Positions 27,106-36,008 of a stretch of 64,000 nt of DNA are shown one piece after another. The position numbers and the translations under genes are program-made. Positions within the stretch are counted from its first letter, which is position 1; each line of letters begins with the position of its first letter. Source of the DNA: Marine Group I thaumarchaeote (lineage in GTDB: Archaea > Thermoproteota > Nitrososphaeria > Nitrososphaerales > Nitrosopumilaceae); assembly GCA_013390785.1 (NCBI GenBank), contig JACASW010000005.1, forward strand, positions 27,297-91,296. Direction: 5' to 3'. A model generated the notes under the pieces. It worked only from the letters and a program-made list of their open reading frames with translations. It made no database searches and was not told the origin of the DNA.

Positions 27106-28122
27106 ATGAAACAAAAATTTATTCCACAATTTATTCCCTATTGGGATGAAACTGAAATTAAAGCGGTAGAGAAGATTTTGCATAGTGATTATCTAAATGA
27201 ACATAAAACTGTTAGAGAATTTGAAAAAAAGTTTTCTGAGTTTGTAGGAGCAAAATATTGCATTACCTGTACTAGTGGAACTACAGCATTGTATATTGGA
27301 TTGATGGCACTTTTAGAAAAAAAATCTTTTAAATCAATTTACATTCCAGATTATGCAGGAATTTTTACATCATATGCGTCTATTCAAGCAGGCTTAAAAC
27401 CAATTTTAGCCGATGTTGAAAAAAATGGTAGTCTAAAACTAGGTAATCAACCCAAATTTACTGTTCATTCAAATGGACGATTGGGAAAACCATTAGACAT
27501 TGAGGATTGCGCTCAAGCAATATCACATCATACAAAGAACTGTATTAGTTGTTATTCGTTTGCAAGTACTAAACATATTACTACAGCTGGACAAGGCGGA
27601 GCTGTATGTTGTGATGATAAGAAGACGTTTGATATACTAAGTAGATTAAAAGATCTAGGAAGAAACGATAGACAAAAACTTAAACCAATGAGTGATGATT
27701 TTGAATTTTGGGGATTTAATTCTAAATTTACTGAAATCCAAGCAGCATTTGGATTGATACAATTAAAGAAACTTCCATTAAGACTAAAACGTCTAAAAAA
27801 AATATATAGAATAATTATTAACGAATTAAAAAATGAGAAAATAACATTTTTTGATGATGACCCAAAATGGTATATTGATATGCTCGTAGATAATCCATCG
27901 AGGGTCTTAGGAAATCTCAAAAAACTTGGTATCCAGGGAAGGAGATTTTACAGGCCACTTCACCAACAAACTTTTTTTGCACAAAAACAATATTCGGAAA
28001 AGAGTTTTAAAAATTCTAATTATTTATATGACCATGGAATCTGGTTACCATCTACTACTAATCTTAGTAATATGGAAATAACTAGAATTATTGACTCGGT
28101 CAAAATTGCACTACGGTCATGA
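27106..28122 (+). CDS. DegT-family sugar aminotransferase, short variant
   Basis: I take the ATG at 27106, one base after the preceding stop (an ATG at 27097 would add three residues). The 338-residue product has the PLP lysine in FASTKHITTAGQGG and the aspartate in DIEDCAQAIS. Compared with the other DegT proteins here (352-390 residues) it is shorter, and the usual PVHxxG loop is reduced to a HSNGRLGKPLDIED stretch. The lysine confirms an aminotransferase and not a dehydratase of the RfbH type. With its coupled SDR it would make an amino sugar; the position of the amino group is unknown. Confidence 0.85.
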   Translation: MKQKFIPQFIPYWDETEIKAVEKILHSDYLNEHKTVREFEKKFSEFVGAKYCITCTSGTTALYIGLMALLEKKSFKSIYIPDYAGIFTSYASIQAGLKPILADVEKNGSLKLGNQPKFTVHSNGRLGKPLDIEDCAQAISHHTKNCISCYSFASTKHITTAGQGGAVCCDDKKTFDILSRLKDLGRNDRQKLKPMSDDFEFWGFNSKFTEIQAAFGLIQLKKLPLRLKRLKKIYRIIINELKNEKITFFDDDPKWYIDMLVDNPSRVLGNLKKLGIQGRRFYRPLHQQTFFAQKQYSEKSFKNSNYLYDHGIWLPSTTNLSNMEITRIIDSVKIALRS

Positions 28123-28124
28123 AA

Positions 28125-29108
28125 TCATTTAATCAATTCATCTATTAATTTAACAAGTTCGTTAGTAGCTTGATCATTTGTTAGGTTATTCATAGTGTAT
28201 TCTCGCCCTGCGTCTGCAATTTCTTCCCATTTTGGATTATCTGGATCTGAAATAAATTCTTCAAGTTTTGTTTGATAGTTCTTTTCATTGATAAAAACAG
28301 ATGTTTCATTATCCTTATACCCTAAAAAATAGCCATTGTTTTTTTCAGTTATTTCCATAAAAGTTAAACAGCCTGCCGCAGAATTTTCCCAATACTTTAA
28401 AGTTGGATAAAATGTTGTCGCAGCGATGATTGCACGGTATCTGCTTGTGTATGTTGGATAATCTTCGTTAACATATTTTTTCCCTTTCATCCCATGATAT
28501 TCTACACAATCAAGTTCTTTACAGAGAGTTCTTAGTTTATAATGATACCAACCAGATCTTCCTGGATTTAGGATATAATTTGCAGCTCTATTTCGCAAAT
28601 CAGTTCTACCCATTGCGCCTGTGATAAGAATTCTATCTTTAATTCTTGTTTTGAATGGAGGTACATTTTGGTATAATTCTGGTTCCAAGCCATAAATTAT
28701 TGTTTTATGCTTGATTTTCTTTGGATAATATCTGTAAATGAAACTATCTGGATGATTGCTAAATAAGCAATCAATTTTATTTATCTCACAAAACTCAGTT
28801 TGGTTATATTTTTTAGCATCATATGGATCTCCTGTTCTAGAAACTACGGGAATATTTGAATTTTTAATATCAATTAGAACATCAGGACTTCCATCTGTAC
28901 GATTATTTGGTAATAAAATGACATCGCATTTATTTTTTATTTTTGAAATATCAAATTTTTTTTCACATGGATAATAAGAAATATTTAATCTCTCATTTCT
29001 TTTTAAAGCGTTAAAGAAAAAATCATAACTAGTTCGATCAAAATGCTCAGGTTGAAAATAATTATATGATTTTTTATAAATTAATGCAACATCTATTTTT
29101 TTATTCAT
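28125..29108 (-). CDS. CgeB-like GT-B glycosyltransferase
   Basis: The 327-residue protein resembles CgeB/Glyco_trans_1_2 proteins: a first domain with DVILLPNNRTDGSPDVL, a linker SRTGDPYDAK, then the donor domain with ILITGAMGRTD and the late segment KYWENSAAGCLTFMEITEKN, followed by a C-terminal helix region (EEIADAGREYTMNNLT). CgeB-type glycosyltransferases act on spore-coat or surface glycans in bacteria. It is convergent with the DegT gene, with two bases between the two stop codons, and divergent from the GT4 paralogue at 29237. Function beyond glycosyl transfer is unknown. Confidence 0.75.
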   Translation of the reverse strand: MNKKIDVALIYKKSYNYFQPEHFDRTSYDFFFNALKRNERLNISYYPCEKKFDISKIKNKCDVILLPNNRTDGSPDVLIDIKNSNIPVVSRTGDPYDAKKYNQTEFCEINKIDCLFSNHPDSFIYRYYPKKIKHKTIIYGLEPELYQNVPPFKTRIKDRILITGAMGRTDLRNRAANYILNPGRSGWYHYKLRTLCKELDCVEYHGMKGKKYVNEDYPTYTSRYRAIIAATTFYPTLKYWENSAAGCLTFMEITEKNNGYFLGYKDNETSVFINEKNYQTKLEEFISDPDNPKWEEIADAGREYTMNNLTNDQATNELVKLIDELIK

Positions 29109-29236
29109 TTTTCACTTAAAACGTGATTAATTTGTACAGTATTTTATGATTGTTACAAAATCTTATGCCATTTAATGGAAGAATAAACAGTAGCATATTT
29201 TATGAGGAGCTAATACGACTTTATTTGAGTGAAGAA

Positions 29237-30322
29237 TTGCGAATATTAATTGCGTCTGGTGCGACTGGTGGAACATCTGGAGGAAGTGTGGGTAAGTATT
29301 TTCATTTAAAGGATTTTGGAGAGGCTCTCACTAAATTTAATATAGATTATCAATTAGTTAGAGAAACGGATTATGTTGTTGGGTTTCCAACAAAACAAAT
29401 AAGTAAATTAATTTCGAGTAAAAGAAAATTTAAAAAATTAATAGAGAGTTTCCAGCCTGACGCAGTACTAGTTGATAGACAAAGCAATTTTGGCTTAGAA
29501 GTAATAAAAGCTGGAATTCCATTATTTGTAATTTTAAGAGGGCATCACTGGTCTGAACTTGAATTTGCAAAAGAAACTATTTACAAAGATCCTCTTATGC
29601 GAAAGATTGTAGATCTTAGAGGTAAAATTGCAGAGAAAGTTTTTGCTGGTGCTACAGCAATATTACCAGTAGCCAATTATTTAACCAACATAATAAAAGA
29701 ACACCATCCACAGCAATCTATAGAAGTTTTTGTTGAAGGAGTTAACAATGTAAGATGGTACAAACAAAAAGGCATCAAACTAAAACATCCATGTGTAGGA
29801 TTATTGCAAGATGCAAATTGGTGGAGAAAAACAAGAGAGATGTTAATACTAGAAAAAGTAATCGAAAGAATGCCAGAGATTAATTTCTATTGGGTCGGAG
29901 ATGGACAGTATAAGGATAAAATATTATCAGTTTTAGAAAAATTTGACAATTTTCATTGGTTAGGATCTTTACAATATCCTGATAAAGTGAGAGAATATCT
30001 AACTGAGATTGATGTTTATGCATTAATAACAGGAATGGATTTAGCACCACTATCATTGAAAGAAGCACAATTAATGGAAAAACCTGTTATAGCAACCAAT
30101 GTTGGAGGTTGTTCGGAAATGATGATGGATGGAAAAACAGGATTTTTGGTTAAAGAGGGGGATGCTAATGATCTTTTTGAAAAATTATCTAGCCTTTTAA
30201 AAAATAAGGAAATGAGTTTAAAAATAGGTTCTAGTGGTACAAAGTTTATTGAAAAAAACTTTAGTATGGATGCAAGTGCAAAAAATTTCATTAGAATTTT
30301 AGATACTTATATTAAAAATTAA
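29237..30322 (+). CDS. GT4-family glycosyltransferase (paralogue B of three)
   Basis: The reading frame is open from 29150, but paralogues at 2009 and 36935 start directly with the first beta strand, which here is LRILIASG; the aligned start is TTG at 29237 (another TTG at 29225, ATG at 29165). A TATA-like CATATTTTA about 30 bases upstream of these codons supports a late start. The protein (361 residues from 29237) shares with the others VFVEGVN, the LKHPCVGLLQ signature, HWLGSLQYPDKVRE and ALITGMDLAPLSLKEAQLM. A G-rich insert, GATGGTSGGSVGKYF, is unique to this copy at the N-terminus and lies where the acceptor usually binds. Confidence 0.85.
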   Translation: MRILIASGATGGTSGGSVGKYFHLKDFGEALTKFNIDYQLVRETDYVVGFPTKQISKLISSKRKFKKLIESFQPDAVLVDRQSNFGLEVIKAGIPLFVILRGHHWSELEFAKETIYKDPLMRKIVDLRGKIAEKVFAGATAILPVANYLTNIIKEHHPQQSIEVFVEGVNNVRWYKQKGIKLKHPCVGLLQDANWWRKTREMLILEKVIERMPEINFYWVGDGQYKDKILSVLEKFDNFHWLGSLQYPDKVREYLTEIDVYALITGMDLAPLSLKEAQLMEKPVIATNVGGCSEMMMDGKTGFLVKEGDANDLFEKLSSLLKNKEMSLKIGSSGTKFIEKNFSMDASAKNFIRILDTYIKN

Positions 30323-31107
30323 GTTCTTCTCGAATATTTTTTGTTAATGTATTTTGCGTTTTTGACTTTTTTTGTATAAGTATTATTCATCTTTTTGATT
30401 AGATTCAATGTTTGATTATTGATTAATTCAAGATTTGGTATTACACAATGTCCGCCAATATATCCAGGATACATTTTTGGTCTATTTCCTAATAATTTGT
30501 GGATCTCATCAGAAAATAACCACATTTCATTATAATTAACATCATAAGTTTTAGCTATGACATTAGTTATCTGTGAATAATTTATCAACCAACCTAGATA
30601 AGATGTATCACATAAAATTTTGGCCAATTCTAATGTCTCTGGTTTTGACATCTGTTTAGTTTTCACACCAAAATGTTTCATTTTTCTTGAATAGGTTTTG
30701 ATAGCCCATTGTCTTTTTGGAGCATTTTTTGATATAGCAAAAAATTTTGTGTACCGTTTGAGATCTTTTAACATTCTTTTATGAACTCCTCTTGTAGCAC
30801 TGTAAATCAAAGGTATATCCATTTTTTTTTGAATTCGCTCTGTTGTTCCAGGACCAATTGTACTGTGTATAACAATACACTCTGGTTTGAATTTTTTATA
30901 TAACTGAAGTAGATTGGAGTCAAATTTTGATGTAACAGGAATTGCAATATGTAAAAAAGAAGTTTGCATATCTTGAAGTTTTTTGAGTTTTGTTTCATTC
31001 ACTAATCTTTTATCTAAATCATATCCAACAACTGTCTGTTTTTTAGAAAATAATTTTAGAATTGGTGAACCAATTTCGCCTAGGCCTACAACAATATCTT
31101 TTTTCAT
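30319..31107 (-). CDS. Short UDP-sugar-dehydrogenase-like protein
   Basis: A 262-residue protein (ATG at 31107; ATG at 31119 is also possible). It begins with a Rossmann motif, VVGLGEIGSPILKLF, has the HSTIGPGTTE element near 82-91 that in UDP-glucose dehydrogenases reads ESTVxPGT, and ends soon after GGHCVIPNLELI, where the cysteine is in the position of the thioester-forming active-site residue. The C-terminal UDP-binding domain of the family (about 150 residues) is absent. It might be a dehydrogenase acting on a smaller substrate or a partner of the full-length enzyme. It is the third gene of a minus-strand operon with wecC-like and asnB-like genes, 26 bases after the latter. Confidence 0.68.
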   Translation of the reverse strand: MKKDIVVGLGEIGSPILKLFSKKQTVVGYDLDKRLVNETKLKKLQDMQTSFLHIAIPVTSKFDSNLLQLYKKFKPECIVIHSTIGPGTTERIQKKMDIPLIYSATRGVHKRMLKDLKRYTKFFAISKNAPKRQWAIKTYSRKMKHFGVKTKQMSKPETLELAKILCDTSYLGWLINYSQITNVIAKTYDVNYNEMWLFSDEIHKLLGNRPKMYPGYIGGHCVIPNLELINNQTLNLIKKMNNTYTKKVKNAKYINKKYSRRT

Positions 31108-31133
31108 TATTATTTCCATTTATGAATACTAAA

Positions 31134-32354
31134 TTAATCTAATGTAGTATTACTACTCATTTCTTTTGTAATAAACAATCTATACCAAATTTCAAAAGCA
31201 AGTATTCCTAAAAATTTATTCACATATTTTACATCAATATCTGGATTGTCAATATGTTTTTGTATCCAACTATTGTTTATCCAACCGTCTTTAACTACTC
31301 TTGAATCATTAAGAAATTCTTTGCATAGATCATAACCATGTAATTTCCAGAGATTAATCGTATTTACATTAAATCCTAATTTTTCTTTGGTTATTAACGA
31401 TGCAAGATTATTTTTTTCCAATATGGTCCTTAGCGGTAATTTCCCAATTTCGTTATCCACATCATATTTGTATTTTGTTGGGATATGAGTGGCCGTAGTA
31501 AGTAATTCATTATTTAGTAAAGGAGCTAATTGATTTATTTTGAAATGATCAGTTATTCGAGAATTAATCGGGTTGAAATTATACAATAATTTACCATTAT
31601 AATCAGCTAGATAGACTTGTTCTAATCGTGAAAGATTATTATCAAAAAAAGGCAAAAGTATATTGTAAATAGAATTCCATGAAAATTTACATTTCTGATT
31701 AAAGATGTTTTCTTGATCTGGTACCCTATCTCTTTCATGACATTCTAAATATGCTTTAACTTTTTCGTCAGGATTAGAATTTTCAGATGTTAAGGAAAGG
31801 AATTTTTTATATCTAAATGTGTATCCTGCAAAAAGTTCGTCTCCACCATCACCAGAGATTAATGTCCTAGACAGGGTTTGTGATTTCTTTACCACATAAT
31901 ACCAATGTAAATCCCAAAATGGTAATTTAATAATGCTAATTGCTTTTGGTAATTCAGAAAGATAATTATCCAGATCAATAATGTAATGATTAGCATTATA
32001 TTTTTCTGCTATTCTTGATGCAGCTGGTGTTTCATCTATACTATTTGCAAATTTTATAGATACTGCATTAATTTTAACATCAGGTTTTGTTTTGCGTAGC
32101 AAAGATAGCATTAATGCTGAATCAACTCCGCCACTAAGAGCTATTGAGATTTCTTGCTCGTTAGTGTAATTCAGTTTTTTTTCAATTTCATTACATATTG
32201 AATTCTCAATGGAAGTGGGGTTTACAGGTTCCTCAATTGGTTCAAAATCTTTCCAAGTTTTCTTAGGTAAATTTGGGTTTATAGATAGATCATAACGAAG
32301 AGTTAGAATATTTACTATAGAAGAAGGATTAATTGGGGAATTAGAAATCTCCAC
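31134..32354 (-). CDS. Asparagine-synthase-like amidotransferase, synthetase domain only
   Basis: The 406-residue protein has the ATP-pyrophosphatase P-loop SIALSGGVDSALM and the second motif LISGDGGDELFAGY, both of the asparagine synthase C-terminal domain. The N-terminal glutaminase domain with its Cys2 nucleophile is missing; only about 65 residues precede the synthetase. It starts at GTG, 14 bases before the end of the UDP-sugar dehydrogenase gene, so translation is coupled. The context suggests amidation of a uronic acid, as proposed for WbpS-type proteins of O-antigen clusters, with free ammonia or a separate glutaminase as nitrogen source. True asparagine synthesis is the alternative. 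Confidence 0.82.
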   Translation of the reverse strand: MEISNSPINPSSIVNILTLRYDLSINPNLPKKTWKDFEPIEEPVNPTSIENSICNEIEKKLNYTNEQEISIALSGGVDSALMLSLLRKTKPDVKINAVSIKFANSIDETPAASRIAEKYNANHYIIDLDNYLSELPKAISIIKLPFWDLHWYYVVKKSQTLSRTLISGDGGDELFAGYTFRYKKFLSLTSENSNPDEKVKAYLECHERDRVPDQENIFNQKCKFSWNSIYNILLPFFDNNLSRLEQVYLADYNGKLLYNFNPINSRITDHFKINQLAPLLNNELLTTATHIPTKYKYDVDNEIGKLPLRTILEKNNLASLITKEKLGFNVNTINLWKLHGYDLCKEFLNDSRVVKDGWINNSWIQKHIDNPDIDVKYVNKFLGILAFEIWYRLFITKEMSSNTTLD

Positions 32355-33714
32355 GACCCAACCCCCTAAAAATTATATTATATTGTTTTACAGATTGTGG
32401 TTCAATAATTCCTCTGGTATCGATTAGTATTGGAGTTTTCATTTTAGCAAAAGAAGAAATTTCAATTTTCTTAAAATCATCATGGCCTGTTACAATTACT
32501 ACTGCATCCATTTTTGATAATACGTCATCAAGATTTTCTTCAACTCTTATACCAAAGACTTCACTTGAAGAAAAATTTGGATCGTAAACGTGTACATTTG
32601 CACCCAAATTTTGGAATTTTTTTATTATGTGTTCAGCCGGAGATAACTGAATATCTTTTACATTTGGTTTATAAGAAACGCCAAGAATTAGGATTTCACT
32701 GTTTTGTATTGATTTGTTACACTCCTTAAAAGCGTCAGAAGTAAGTTCAACAGTATGATCTGGCATTTTTTCGTTAATTTTTCTACCAGATTCAATGATA
32801 CTTAGCTTTGTACCAGTACGTCTTGCAGTGTTAAGAAGTTGATATGAATTAATAGGCAAACACGGCCCACCAACTCCAGATCCCGGATAATGTATTTGAA
32901 AATTATATTTCTTTTTTGCAGCTTCTAGAACCTTGATTGTATCTATTCCTAATTTTTCAAACATTAATGATAATTCGCTGACAAATGCAATATTTATGTC
33001 TCTAAATACATTAGTTGTTAATTTAACAGCATTTGCAGTTTTACAATTTGGCATTTCAACAAGCTCAACTGGAAAAACAAAATTGTAAATAATCTTAATT
33101 ATTTTTGTTACATCATTATTTATGCCGGCTATTAATCTTGGAAGATTTGTAAAATCATGTAGTATTTCACCTGGATTAGCATTTTCAGGACAAACACCTA
33201 TGAAGAAATTTTCTTCAATTTTTAATCGCCCAGATTTTGAGATGATGGAAACCATTTCATCTTCAATAAATCCAGGTTCAATTGTACTTTCAACAATTAC
33301 TAATGAATTTGGAGATAAAACTTCTGATAGTTTAGATGCAGCAGATCTTAATGCTGAATAATCTGGAATATTGTTTTCATCCATTGGGGTAGGTAAAGAT
33401 AATAAAATTAGATCAGAATTTGGTACTGCGTCTTCAATTTTTGTAGTAGCAGAAAACACTTTATTTTTTATAACATCATTAAAAATTTCTTCATATCCTG
33501 GTTCATCCTTTAAAGGAAATTTTCCAGAATTAATAGTTTTGACTAAATTTTCGTTTATATCAACACCAATAGTAGGTAATCCAGATTTTGCAAATGAGAG
33601 TGCAGTTGGAAGTCCAATTCTACCTATACCAACGACACAAACTTGAAGTGTTCGTGAATTTAATGATTTTCTCACATCTTCTAGATTATTCATATTAAGT
33701 TTTGAGCCTGACAT
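32341..33714 (-). CDS. UDP-N-acetylmannosamine/UDP-sugar 6-dehydrogenase (WecC/WbpA type)
   Basis: The ATG at 33714 gives 457 residues; a GTG three codons upstream is possible. The NAD-binding domain starts VCVVGIGRIGLPTAL, followed by VESTIEPG and the catalytic motif GVGGPCLPINSYQLL with the active-site cysteine; the C-terminal UDP-binding domain contains VSYKPNVKDIQLSP. The family oxidises C6 of a UDP-sugar twice to give a uronate. The SGVGGPCLP form with NSYQL belongs to the branch containing UDP-ManNAc and UDP-GlcNAc dehydrogenases. It is the first gene of the minus-strand unit; the next gene may amidate its product. The promoter lies in the 105-bp gap shared with galU. Confidence 0.87.
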   Translation of the reverse strand: MSGSKLNMNNLEDVRKSLNSRTLQVCVVGIGRIGLPTALSFAKSGLPTIGVDINENLVKTINSGKFPLKDEPGYEEIFNDVIKNKVFSATTKIEDAVPNSDLILLSLPTPMDENNIPDYSALRSAASKLSEVLSPNSLVIVESTIEPGFIEDEMVSIISKSGRLKIEENFFIGVCPENANPGEILHDFTNLPRLIAGINNDVTKIIKIIYNFVFPVELVEMPNCKTANAVKLTTNVFRDINIAFVSELSLMFEKLGIDTIKVLEAAKKKYNFQIHYPGSGVGGPCLPINSYQLLNTARRTGTKLSIIESGRKINEKMPDHTVELTSDAFKECNKSIQNSEILILGVSYKPNVKDIQLSPAEHIIKKFQNLGANVHVYDPNFSSSEVFGIRVEENLDDVLSKMDAVVIVTGHDDFKKIEISSFAKMKTPILIDTRGIIEPQSVKQYNIIFRGLGRGDF

Positions 33715-33828
33715 TGATATCACGAATACTGATCTTTTTGAGCCTATTTTGACCTATTATAATTTTGTAATGATAGCTATTCGTCCAAAATTTTAAAAGC
33801 TTAATGATAAGACTAAGAATGGATTTTT

Positions 33829-34668
33829 GTGACTAAAGTCGTAATTACTGCAGCAGGAAGGGGTACAAGACTATTACCATTTACAAAAGAAATGCCTAAG
33901 GAAATGGTGCCAATTTTTTCTAATGTTTCTACTAGTAGAAGAATAGTTTTACCATTATTACAATATGTCTATGAACAGCTATATTCTATGAATTTTAGGG
34001 ACTATTGTTTCGTTGTAGGAAGAGAAAAAAGATCGATAGAGGATCATTTTACACCACATGAAATGTATTTGAGAGATTTAAAAGGAGATTACAAAAGTGT
34101 TATGACTAAATTTTACCATAAATTAGAAAATTCACACTTGGTTTGGATTAATCAAAACAGACCATTAGGTTTTGGTGATGCAGTGAAACATGCAGAAAAA
34201 TATGTAGGAAAGGAAGATTTTGTGGTTCATGCAGGAGATGTTACAATATTAAGTAAAAATAAACATCCTGTCTTACGCCTAATAGAAACTGCAAAGAAAT
34301 ATCCCGATGTAAAGGCAATTTTGTTATGCAAAAAAGTAAGAGATTTGAAAAGGTATGGCGTGCCAACTATTAACAAATTATCAAATAATTTATTTGCCGT
34401 AAATGAAGTTATAGAAAAACCTGATAAACCAAAATCGGAATTTGGTATATTGCCATTATATTATTTCAAATCAAATATTTTTTCAAGTTTGAAAAAAATC
34501 AAGCCCGGAAAAGGAAAAGAGTTTCAACTAACAGATGCTATACAAAACATGATTAAAGAAAAACAAAAAGTTCTTGCAATTACATTAAATAAAAATGAAG
34601 ATGAAGTAGATGTTGGAACAGTTGAATCCTATAGAAATGCACAAGAAATTACATTCAGGAAGGCATAA
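33829..34668 (+). CDS. galU: UTP-glucose-1-phosphate uridylyltransferase
   Basis: A 279-residue nucleotidyltransferase with a GTG start. The signature VVITAAGRGTRLLPFTKEMPKEMVPI is that of GalU; the acidic metal site lies in VVHAGDVTI, and the KPKSEFGILPLYYF segment and the VDVGTVESYRNAQEI C-terminal element agree. It makes UDP-glucose, which the next gene oxidises. The gene is the first of a plus-strand run: galU, ugd, epimerase, GT4, DegT. It is divergent from the wecC-like gene. The annotation as UTP-dependent rests on family similarity; dTTP or other NTP use cannot be excluded. Confidence 0.9.
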   Translation: MTKVVITAAGRGTRLLPFTKEMPKEMVPIFSNVSTSRRIVLPLLQYVYEQLYSMNFRDYCFVVGREKRSIEDHFTPHEMYLRDLKGDYKSVMTKFYHKLENSHLVWINQNRPLGFGDAVKHAEKYVGKEDFVVHAGDVTILSKNKHPVLRLIETAKKYPDVKAILLCKKVRDLKRYGVPTINKLSNNLFAVNEVIEKPDKPKSEFGILPLYYFKSNIFSSLKKIKPGKGKEFQLTDAIQNMIKEKQKVLAITLNKNEDEVDVGTVESYRNAQEITFRKA

Positions 34669-34697
34669 TTTTTAAGATTAAAAATTTGGATGAGAGT

Positions 34698-36008
34698 ATG
34701 AAAATAGCAGTAATTGGTTTAGGTTTTGTAGGACTATCACTCGCTAGTGTATTAGCATCAAAGGGAAACAATGTAATCGGAATAGATGTCGATGTTAAAA
34801 AATGTAAAAAAATTTGTAATGGAATTACACCATTCTTTGAACCAGATTTAGAAAAGACGTTAAAAATTGGATTAAAAAAGAAACTAACAATAAGTAATGA
34901 TTTTTCATTGATTAAAGATTATGATATGATTTTTGTTGCTGTAGGAACACCACAGAAATCAAATGGTGCAATAGAGCTATCGATGATTAAAAAAGCGGTA
35001 ACATCTATCGGAACAATTCTCGCAAAAAGTAAGAAGAAGCCGATTGTTCTCATAAAAAGTACAGTCATCCCCGGCACGATGCAAAATGTCATTTTACCAA
35101 TTTTAGAGAAAAGATCTGGTAAGAAAGCAGGAAAAGAGTTTGGACTTATTTCAAATCCAGAATTTTTACAAGAAAGTAGTGCGATTAAGGATACAAAATT
35201 TCCTCATGTAATAGTTCTAGGAGGTTACCAAACTAAGTTTATGAAAAAAGCAAAAAGTTTCTTTTCTAAATTACATCCAAATGTTCCAATTACAATCACA
35301 AATCACCAAACAGTTGAGATGATAAAATATGCAAATAATTCATTTCTAGCAACAAAAATTAGTTTTATTAATCAGCTATCTAACATATGCCAAAATATTC
35401 CAGGTGCTAACATAGACGACATTGCAAAAACAATAGGATTGGATCCTAGAATTGGGGCATTGTTTCTAAATGCAGGACCGGGGTATGGAGGTTCATGTCT
35501 ACCAAAAGATATGAAAGCGCTGATAAGTTTTGCCGATAAAATTGGAATTAATCCAACTCTCCTAAATGCGGTTGAAAAAACAAATCAAAAACAAATACAA
35601 AATATAATTTCATTAATGGAAAAAACATTAGGAACACTTGCATCAAAACGAATTACTGTTTTAGGTACTGCATTCAAGCCTAACACAGATGATGTTAGAG
35701 ACTCAATAGCAATAGAACTAATAAAAAAACTTTTGAAAAAGAAATCTAGAATTACAATTTATGATCCAAAAGCAATGAAAAATACTAGAAATATTTTTGG
35801 AGACAAAATCATTTACGCAGGATCAGTTGCTGATGCACTGAACAAAAGTAAGTGTGCAATATTGATGACTCACTGGAAGCAATTTGAAAGATTTAACAAT
35901 AATTCAATTAAATACATGAGTAAAAAATTCATTATAGACTGTAGACGAATTTTAGTAGAAAAAGAATTACAGGCTGAATATTATGCAATAGGAATAGGAA
36001 AAATATAA
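34698..36008 (+). CDS. ugd: UDP-glucose 6-dehydrogenase
   Basis: The ATG at 34698 (436 residues) places the Rossmann motif MKIAVIGLGFVGLSLASV at the N-terminus; a TTG four codons upstream is possible. Motifs: KSTVIPGTMQNV, the catalytic GPGYGGSCLPKDMKAL with the nucleophilic cysteine, and GTAFKPNTDDVRDSIA in the C-terminal domain. It oxidises UDP-glucose to UDP-glucuronate with two NAD. Its stop overlaps the ATG of the epimerase gene by one base (TAATG), so the UDP-glucuronate can be handed on to an epimerase giving galacturonate or another uronate. Together with the wecC-like gene the island encodes two different uronate-forming enzymes. Confidence 0.9.
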   Translation: MKIAVIGLGFVGLSLASVLASKGNNVIGIDVDVKKCKKICNGITPFFEPDLEKTLKIGLKKKLTISNDFSLIKDYDMIFVAVGTPQKSNGAIELSMIKKAVTSIGTILAKSKKKPIVLIKSTVIPGTMQNVILPILEKRSGKKAGKEFGLISNPEFLQESSAIKDTKFPHVIVLGGYQTKFMKKAKSFFSKLHPNVPITITNHQTVEMIKYANNSFLATKISFINQLSNICQNIPGANIDDIAKTIGLDPRIGALFLNAGPGYGGSCLPKDMKALISFADKIGINPTLLNAVEKTNQKQIQNIISLMEKTLGTLASKRITVLGTAFKPNTDDVRDSIAIELIKKLLKKKSRITIYDPKAMKNTRNIFGDKIIYAGSVADALNKSKCAILMTHWKQFERFNNNSIKYMSKKFIIDCRRILVEKELQAEYYAIGIGKI

